Origin: CAXYVX01 sp964292495
Lineage (GTDB): Bacteria > Patescibacteriota > Saccharimonadia > Saccharimonadales > Saccharimonadaceae
Direction of reading: 5' to 3'
Length of the DNA stretch: 16,941 nucleotides
NCBI GenBank assembly: GCA_964292495.1
Contig: CAXYVX010000019.1
Location: forward strand, 1-16,941
Below are positions 13,131-16,941 of this stretch, one piece after another. Below the pieces are notes generated by a model. It had not been told where the DNA came from and made no database searches. It saw only the letters and a program-made list of their open reading frames with translations. The stretch's first letter is position 1. The number at the start of each line of letters is the position of its first letter. The position numbers and the translations under genes are program-made.

Positions 13131-14425
13131 GTGGCGATTCTGCGGAAAATTCGCAAAAATACACGGATTTTCAGCACGAATTCAATCCTGAACCGCCGGC
13201 GGTGATGTGGATTGACCTGAACTCAGCTTTCGCCACAACAGAACAACAAGCGCACATTTCTTTGCGCGGGCGACCGGTGGGGATCGCGAATCGCGTTTCG
13301 CGAAATTGTTGCATAATTACAGCGAGTTATGAGGCGCGCGCGGCGGGCGTGAAAACCGGAATGCGTCGCGAAGAAGCGCTGAAATTGTGCCCGGATTTGG
13401 TGATTCTTGAATCTGATCCGCCAAAATATCGCTTTGTTCATGAAAAACTTTTCGCGATTATGAATGATTTTTCGCCAAAATGCGAGATGAAAAGCATCGA
13501 CGAAGGCACGCTGGATTTTCATCATTTACCAGAGAAAAATCGCGAACAAAAACTTCGCGAAATCGGCGCAGAAATCAAAGCTCGGGTGCGCGCGGAAATC
13601 GGCGATTATATGACTATAAATGTGGGGATTGGGCCAAACCGATTTCTGGCGAAAATGGCGGCCGGGCTGCACAAACCAAACGGGCTGGATGTTTTGAACC
13701 GCGAAAACACGCAGGAAATTTTCGCGAATTTGAAGCTGGAAGATTTGACCGGGATCGCGAAAGGCTACGGAAAGCGTTTGCGTGAAAACGGGATTTTCAC
13801 ACCGGCGGATTTTCTGGCGGCGCGCGAGGAAACGCTGAAAAACCGCGTTTTTCGCGGAATTGTCGGGACATATTGGTGGCGGCGGCTGCGCGGATATGAA
13901 ATTGATGATTACAAGAGCCAGCTTAGCATGGTTGGCCGGCAATGGGTGGTCGGTTTGCCCACCAGCGACGAAGAATATTTGCGGTCTTGTTTGCATTATT
14001 TGACGGAAACGGTTGCTATGAAACTGAGATTCAAAGGGCAAGCGGCGCGTGGCGCGTGCGTTTGGCTGGGATTTGCGGCTGGCGACGGTTGGCACGAGAA
14101 AAAACTTTACACCGATCCCTGCCACACCAACGACGAAATTTGGCGCAGGGTTTCGGAAATTTTCGCGAATCGTCCGGCGGGAAAAGTGAAAATCATGGGA
14201 ATTTATCTATATAAATTTGAGCCAGCCAAAGAACAGATTAGTTTTTTGCAGGAGAAAATTCGCGCCGAACGCTACACTTTGGCGATAGATCAAGTGAACG
14301 GAAAATATGGGATTTTCACGGCGCATTCCGCAGAATCTTTGATCGGCAAGAAAAATATCAAACAAAAAATCCCGTTCGGCGGCGGCTCAACGACAGATTA
14401 TTTTCAGTTGCTGTTGGGCAGGTGA
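13127..14425 (+). CDS. Y-family translesion DNA polymerase (DinB/UmuC-like)
   Basis: A 432-residue low-fidelity polymerase that copies past damaged bases. Metal-binding Asp30 sits in WIDLNSAFATTEQ, a UmuC-like version of the first motif, with Phe35 in the steric-gate position. The catalytic Asp125-Glu126 pair lies in SIDEGTLDF. ITASYEARAAGVKTGM (about 64-79) and VGIGPNRFLAKMAAGLHKPNG are typical palm and finger segments, followed by a helix-hairpin-helix thumb (LTGIAKGYGKRLRENGI) and the little-finger domain. The C-terminal YFQLLLGR resembles a degenerate sliding-clamp motif (QLxLF without the Phe). ATG at 13127 follows GGGAG by seven bases and overlaps the upstream stop. No terminator is visible after it. 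Whether it is damage-induced cannot be read from the promoter. Confidence 0.93.
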   Translation: MSGDSAENSQKYTDFQHEFNPEPPAVMWIDLNSAFATTEQQAHISLRGRPVGIANRVSRNCCIITASYEARAAGVKTGMRREEALKLCPDLVILESDPPKYRFVHEKLFAIMNDFSPKCEMKSIDEGTLDFHHLPEKNREQKLREIGAEIKARVRAEIGDYMTINVGIGPNRFLAKMAAGLHKPNGLDVLNRENTQEIFANLKLEDLTGIAKGYGKRLRENGIFTPADFLAAREETLKNRVFRGIVGTYWWRRLRGYEIDDYKSQLSMVGRQWVVGLPTSDEEYLRSCLHYLTETVAMKLRFKGQAARGACVWLGFAAGDGWHEKKLYTDPCHTNDEIWRRVSEIFANRPAGKVKIMGIYLYKFEPAKEQISFLQEKIRAERYTLAIDQVNGKYGIFTAHSAESLIGKKNIKQKIPFGGGSTTDYFQLLLGR

Positions 14426-14437
14426 TTCGCGAAGTAT

Positions 14438-14466
14438 TTGGTCTGAGAAAAATTTTCTGATATAAT
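14438..14466 (+). promoter_or_regulatory. Promoter of the alpha-glucan phosphorylase gene
   Basis: TTGGTC (14438-14443), 17-base spacer, then TGA-TATAAT with the hexamer at 14461-14466, ten bases before the ATG at 14477. This is the best -35/-10 pair in the window and predicts a leader of only about four bases. A TTCGCGAA copy at 14426-14433 lies upstream of the -35, not beside the -10. Confidence 0.7.
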
Positions 14467-14476
14467 CTTAACCAAT

Positions 14477-16261
14477 ATGAGTGGGCAAAAAGGGCGATAT
14501 TTCGCGAAACAAACGATCGAGGAAGTTGAAGATTTCTACGCGGCGATTGACCGCGCGGGCGCAGGCAGGAGAATCTCCGCGGCGCGACCATATGTTTACA
14601 CGACGCTTGAAATTTACGACGCTTCCAACGGAATTCGCGGAGCTGGCGGTCTTGGCGTGCTGGCGGCGGACACAAGACGAGTTGCGCAAGACCTTGAAAT
14701 TCCGTTCGTTGTTTTGACGCCGTTTTATCAAACGGAAAGACATCAAAAAGTGGAAAATTTCACGCCGCGAGATTTTTATGTTTCGCGAAAACCTGAGGAT
14801 TTTGGATTCGCGAAAATTGGCGACACAGATATTCACGTTCTTGGCACACCAGACGCCACGCTCTCAATCTACGAAAAGCGCCTCGGAAGCACGCGTTTTT
14901 TGACCATGACCGAGCCAAATTTTGGCGCTCTTTACAGCGGAGATGCCAGCAATGATCACCGGCTCTATCAAATGGTTTCGCTTGGTTTTGGCGGATATGA
15001 AGCGCTAAAAATCGCTGGGCTCAAACCCGCTGTCATGCACCTCAATGAGACCGCGACGACTTTTGCCGCGATTGCGCGCCTGGACGAGCTCTGCCGCAAC
15101 GGGATGAATCTTTACGAAGCGCTGGTTTACGTCCGCGAGCACTCGCTTTACACTAATCACACGCTTCTGCAAGCGGCGGAACCGAGCTACACTTTCGCGC
15201 AGTTTGAGCGGTTCGTTTTCCCGAACATTCAGTCGCCAGCTCTCAGGCATTTTATCGCTGGGCTTTTCCGCGACGAAAAATTGGTTTTGAATTCTCTGAT
15301 GCTTGAAATCGCCGGGCAGAAAAACTGCGTCAGCAAACTTCATGCAAAGGTGATTGATTTTCATGATTTGTCTGGTGAGCGAGTTGATTTCCGCGCAGTT
15401 ACGAACGGAATTCACATGCCGACCTGGGTTGACCCAGCCGTTTTGAGATTTTTGCGCGAGAGTAAAATTGTTGACAAATTTGACATGCCAACAGAGGATT
15501 TTCGCGAAAACTTGGCGGAACTCGTGGCGAAAAACGCGACGGTTTTCAAACAACTAAAACGCTCCGGACGTTCACATCTGAATCGCGAACTTTTGACCCG
15601 CCGCGACCAATACGGCGAAACATTCCAGATCCCGACGGACGCAGTTTTGTTTGAATTTAAGCGACGATTTGTTGCATATAAACGGCCATGGATGGCTTTT
15701 GAAGACGTGGCTCAACTCAAAGAAATTTTGCTTGAAAACAACGCGCATTTCATCATGGCGGGGATGATGCCGAGCGGTGTCGGGCCTGGCGACGAGACTT
15801 TTGACCACCTACAAAACATGTTCCGCGAAATTCGCGAAGATCCGGTTTTGAAAGAACGCGTGCATTATGTGGCGGACTATGATGAGAAAATCGCCGCCGC
15901 GATGAGCATTGGCTCCGACATCTCAATCAACGTTCCGGAAGTCGGCTGGGAAGCTTGCGGAACTTCATTCATGAAAGACATCGCGAACCTCAATATCCTT
16001 GTCGCCACCAATGACGGCGGCGTGGCTGACGTGCCGATGGAAGACGACATCAACGCACCAATCCACTTGGTTCACGGTGAAAACTATTCCGCAGAAATCG
16101 CTTCAATGTACGCAAAAATGCGCGACGCCGCAGAAAAAACTCGCGCCAGCTATGAAACCTGGGCGGGCGACATCGCGAAACAGCTGGCCGCATATCTGCC
16201 AATAATTTCGGGTTCGCGAATGATGCGAGATTATTTGAGATTTTTATTTAAGACAAACTAA
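14477..16261 (+). CDS. glgP: Alpha-glucan phosphorylase (GT35, short form)
   Basis: A 594-residue protein of the glycogen/maltodextrin phosphorylase family, which uses phosphate to release glucose-1-phosphate from alpha-1,4-glucans. Seen in order: GGLGVLAADT near residues 56-65, MHLNETATTF near 188, a TNHT motif near 227, CVSKLHAKV near 287, TNGIHMPTW (309-317), KRRFVAYKRPW near 395-405, and EACGTSFMKD with Lys500 at the pyridoxal-phosphate position. The length fits the short archaeal/bacterial type rather than the 800-residue E. coli or animal type. No signal peptide, so cytosolic. It has its own strong promoter and terminator and is monocistronic; no glycogen synthase or branching enzyme lies nearby. 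Confidence is high for the family, moderate for catalytic activity because several motifs are divergent. Confidence 0.86.
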   Translation: MSGQKGRYFAKQTIEEVEDFYAAIDRAGAGRRISAARPYVYTTLEIYDASNGIRGAGGLGVLAADTRRVAQDLEIPFVVLTPFYQTERHQKVENFTPRDFYVSRKPEDFGFAKIGDTDIHVLGTPDATLSIYEKRLGSTRFLTMTEPNFGALYSGDASNDHRLYQMVSLGFGGYEALKIAGLKPAVMHLNETATTFAAIARLDELCRNGMNLYEALVYVREHSLYTNHTLLQAAEPSYTFAQFERFVFPNIQSPALRHFIAGLFRDEKLVLNSLMLEIAGQKNCVSKLHAKVIDFHDLSGERVDFRAVTNGIHMPTWVDPAVLRFLRESKIVDKFDMPTEDFRENLAELVAKNATVFKQLKRSGRSHLNRELLTRRDQYGETFQIPTDAVLFEFKRRFVAYKRPWMAFEDVAQLKEILLENNAHFIMAGMMPSGVGPGDETFDHLQNMFREIREDPVLKERVHYVADYDEKIAAAMSIGSDISINVPEVGWEACGTSFMKDIANLNILVATNDGGVADVPMEDDINAPIHLVHGENYSAEIASMYAKMRDAAEKTRASYETWAGDIAKQLAAYLPIISGSRMMRDYLRFLFKTN

Positions 16262-16263
16262 CA

Positions 16264-16292
16264 AAAAAGCCGCTCATCCTCAGCGGCTTTTT
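16264..16292. terminator. Bidirectional intrinsic terminator after the phosphorylase
   Basis: AAAAAGCCGCT (16264-16274) pairs perfectly with AGCGGCTTTTT (16282-16292) around a 7-base loop. It starts two bases after the phosphorylase stop and serves the converging regulator gene as well. Confidence 0.92.
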
Positions 16293-16299
16293 CTAAATT

Positions 16300-16941
16300 T
16301 TATTTACTTTTAATAATAAATATTCGTTTTGAAATGAATACTGAAACAATCATGCTCACGCCAGACCAGAACATAATCAGCGAAAACACCAGCCCAATGA
16401 ACGATTTTACAGAATTATACCCATAAACATTTGACGAATCTAGGAACCCAAAATATCCTCCGTCGCCCGTAAAACTAAATGCAAACAGCGAGCCAATCAC
16501 AAGTCCAGCCGCCGAAGCCAACCTAATTGCGCGCATTCGATGCGAATTATTTATTTCAATTTCTGTGTAAAAACCTGGGTTCGCGAGAGATTTATTGTAT
16601 TTCGCCTGAGAAACTAAGTAGATTAACTGAGGTAAAAATACTAAAAGCGGCAAAATGACAAGTTGGGGCGTGAGCCGGTCTCCAACCCCGACTCTGCTCA
16701 TTGACAGCAAAATAAACAGAGACAGACCTGTTCCAAAAAAAGTTATAAATAAAGACGAAATTAAAATCAGTTTTTTGTAAAAATTTTCGTATATTTTTTT
16801 ATTCACAACAGCATCGCAGCCATTCTGAACCGATTTCAATATATCCGCTTCCTTCAACAGATCGTCAACACTAACAGAGAACACCTGCGAAATTTTCAAA
16901 ATATTTGTTGAGTCGGGGACCTTTTTATTGTTCTCCCAATT
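16300..16941 (-). CDS. Xre-type helix-turn-helix regulator fused to a membrane domain (partial, N-terminus beyond right edge)
   Basis: The frame is open to the right edge, giving 213 visible residues. The first visible part reads NWENNKKVPDSTNILKISQVFSVSVDDLL (given here as residues 1-30), the classic end of an Xre/Cro HTH domain, so the recognition helix lies just outside the window. After a short charged linker come four hydrophobic segments, at about visible residues 58-80, 92-110, 140-165 and 178-205. A TTG at 16899 could be mistaken for a start but falls inside the HTH domain. Such HTH-membrane fusions are usually annotated as membrane-tethered regulators of unknown signal. The gene is more AT-rich than its neighbours and has one TCGCGA copy. 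Confidence 0.82.
   Translation of the reverse strand, partial: NWENNKKVPDSTNILKISQVFSVSVDDLLKEADILKSVQNGCDAVVNKKIYENFYKKLILISSLFITFFGTGLSLFILLSMSRVGVGDRLTPQLVILPLLVFLPQLIYLVSQAKYNKSLANPGFYTEIEINNSHRMRAIRLASAAGLVIGSLFAFSFTGDGGYFGFLDSSNVYGYNSVKSFIGLVFSLIMFWSGVSMIVSVFISKRIFIIKSK

Larger units (their letters stand above)
1..16941. repeat. Highly iterated palindrome TCGCGA / TTCGCGAA across the whole window
   Basis: By hand I count about 100 TCGCGA sites on a 16.9 kb window, most flanked by T on the left and A on the right. From an approximate 44% GC content about three would be expected. Copies occur in all reading frames of genes on both strands and in intergenic DNA. Examples: 2345, 3117, 4141, 6585, 8911, 9668, 11129, 12729, 14501, 16214. 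Confidence 0.9.

Noticed and set aside
13526..14125. 199-residue minus-strand frame opposite the Y-family polymerase
   Set aside because: Low-complexity composition and full overlap with a gene that has intact catalytic motifs; GC-rich shadow.
1..16941. Recoded UGA as in SR1/Gracilibacteria
   Set aside because: TGA is used as the terminal stop in several genes with correct family length (for example at 5156, 5841, 13130 and 14425), and no in-frame TGA interrupts any gene.
1..16941. TTCGCGAA copies as REP elements or transposon remnants
   Set aside because: The word is only 6-8 bases, lies mostly inside intact genes in all frames, and has no longer conserved flank.

Overview
The window looks like a gene-dense chromosomal stretch of a small-genome bacterium. 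The short intergenic gaps, the split UmuC-like polymerase cassette, an amino-acid importer without biosynthesis genes and a short alpha-glucan phosphorylase fit Patescibacteria (CPR), most likely Saccharibacteria. That placement is inference from protein style, because no rRNA or ribosomal protein marker is present. TGA ends at least five genes (importer binding protein, permease, small protein, Y-family polymerase, DEAD-box helicase), so the genetic code is standard and the UGA-recoding SR1/Gracilibacteria lineages are unlikely. No mobile element, CRISPR array or rRNA is visible. No gap between genes exceeds 300 bases; the longest is 12629-12866 and it holds two promoters and a structured leader.

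Layout. 1-3082 (minus): a cytosolic bleomycin-hydrolase-type C1 peptidase followed, with overlap, by a large polytopic DUF6311-type membrane protein that runs off the left edge. 3144-4292 (plus): a DHH-family phosphoesterase divergent from the peptidase. 4338-6575 (plus): a complete polar amino-acid ABC importer (binding protein, permease, ATPase) with overlapping genes. 6613-8091 (plus): cysS, ending in a bidirectional terminator shared with the convergent AI-2E-family permease (8146-9354, minus). 9409-11109 (minus): an unusually large tRNA-guanine transglycosylase. 11235-11309 (plus): tRNA-Gln(TTG). 11357-12628 (minus): a DEAD-box RNA helicase. 12867-14425 (plus): a small unknown protein overlapping a Y-family DNA polymerase, behind a leader that can fold over its own ribosome binding site. 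14477-16261 (plus): an alpha-glucan phosphorylase with a terminator. 16300-16941 (minus): the C-terminal part of an Xre-type regulator fused to membrane helices, cut by the right edge.

Two patterns cut across the genes. First, the palindrome TCGCGA (usually TTCGCGAA) is strewn through coding and non-coding DNA: about 100 copies by hand count against roughly 3 expected from base composition. Copies sit 5-7 bases upstream of the -10 box in six of the ten promoters I can recognise, including two divergent promoter pairs that each share one central copy. Pairs of copies also form hairpins on both sides of the tRNA. Second, most first genes have a -10 box ending 6-10 bases before the ATG, so their mRNAs should be leaderless or nearly so, while genes inside operons carry Shine-Dalgarno sequences. 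The Y-family polymerase operon is the exception, with a leader of about 110 nt.

Functionally the region mixes nutrient capture (amino-acid importer, intracellular peptidase), translation (cysS, tRNA-Gln, Tgt), RNA and nucleotide turnover (DEAD-box helicase, DHH protein), damage tolerance (Y-family polymerase), storage-carbon use (phosphorylase) and envelope proteins of unknown role.
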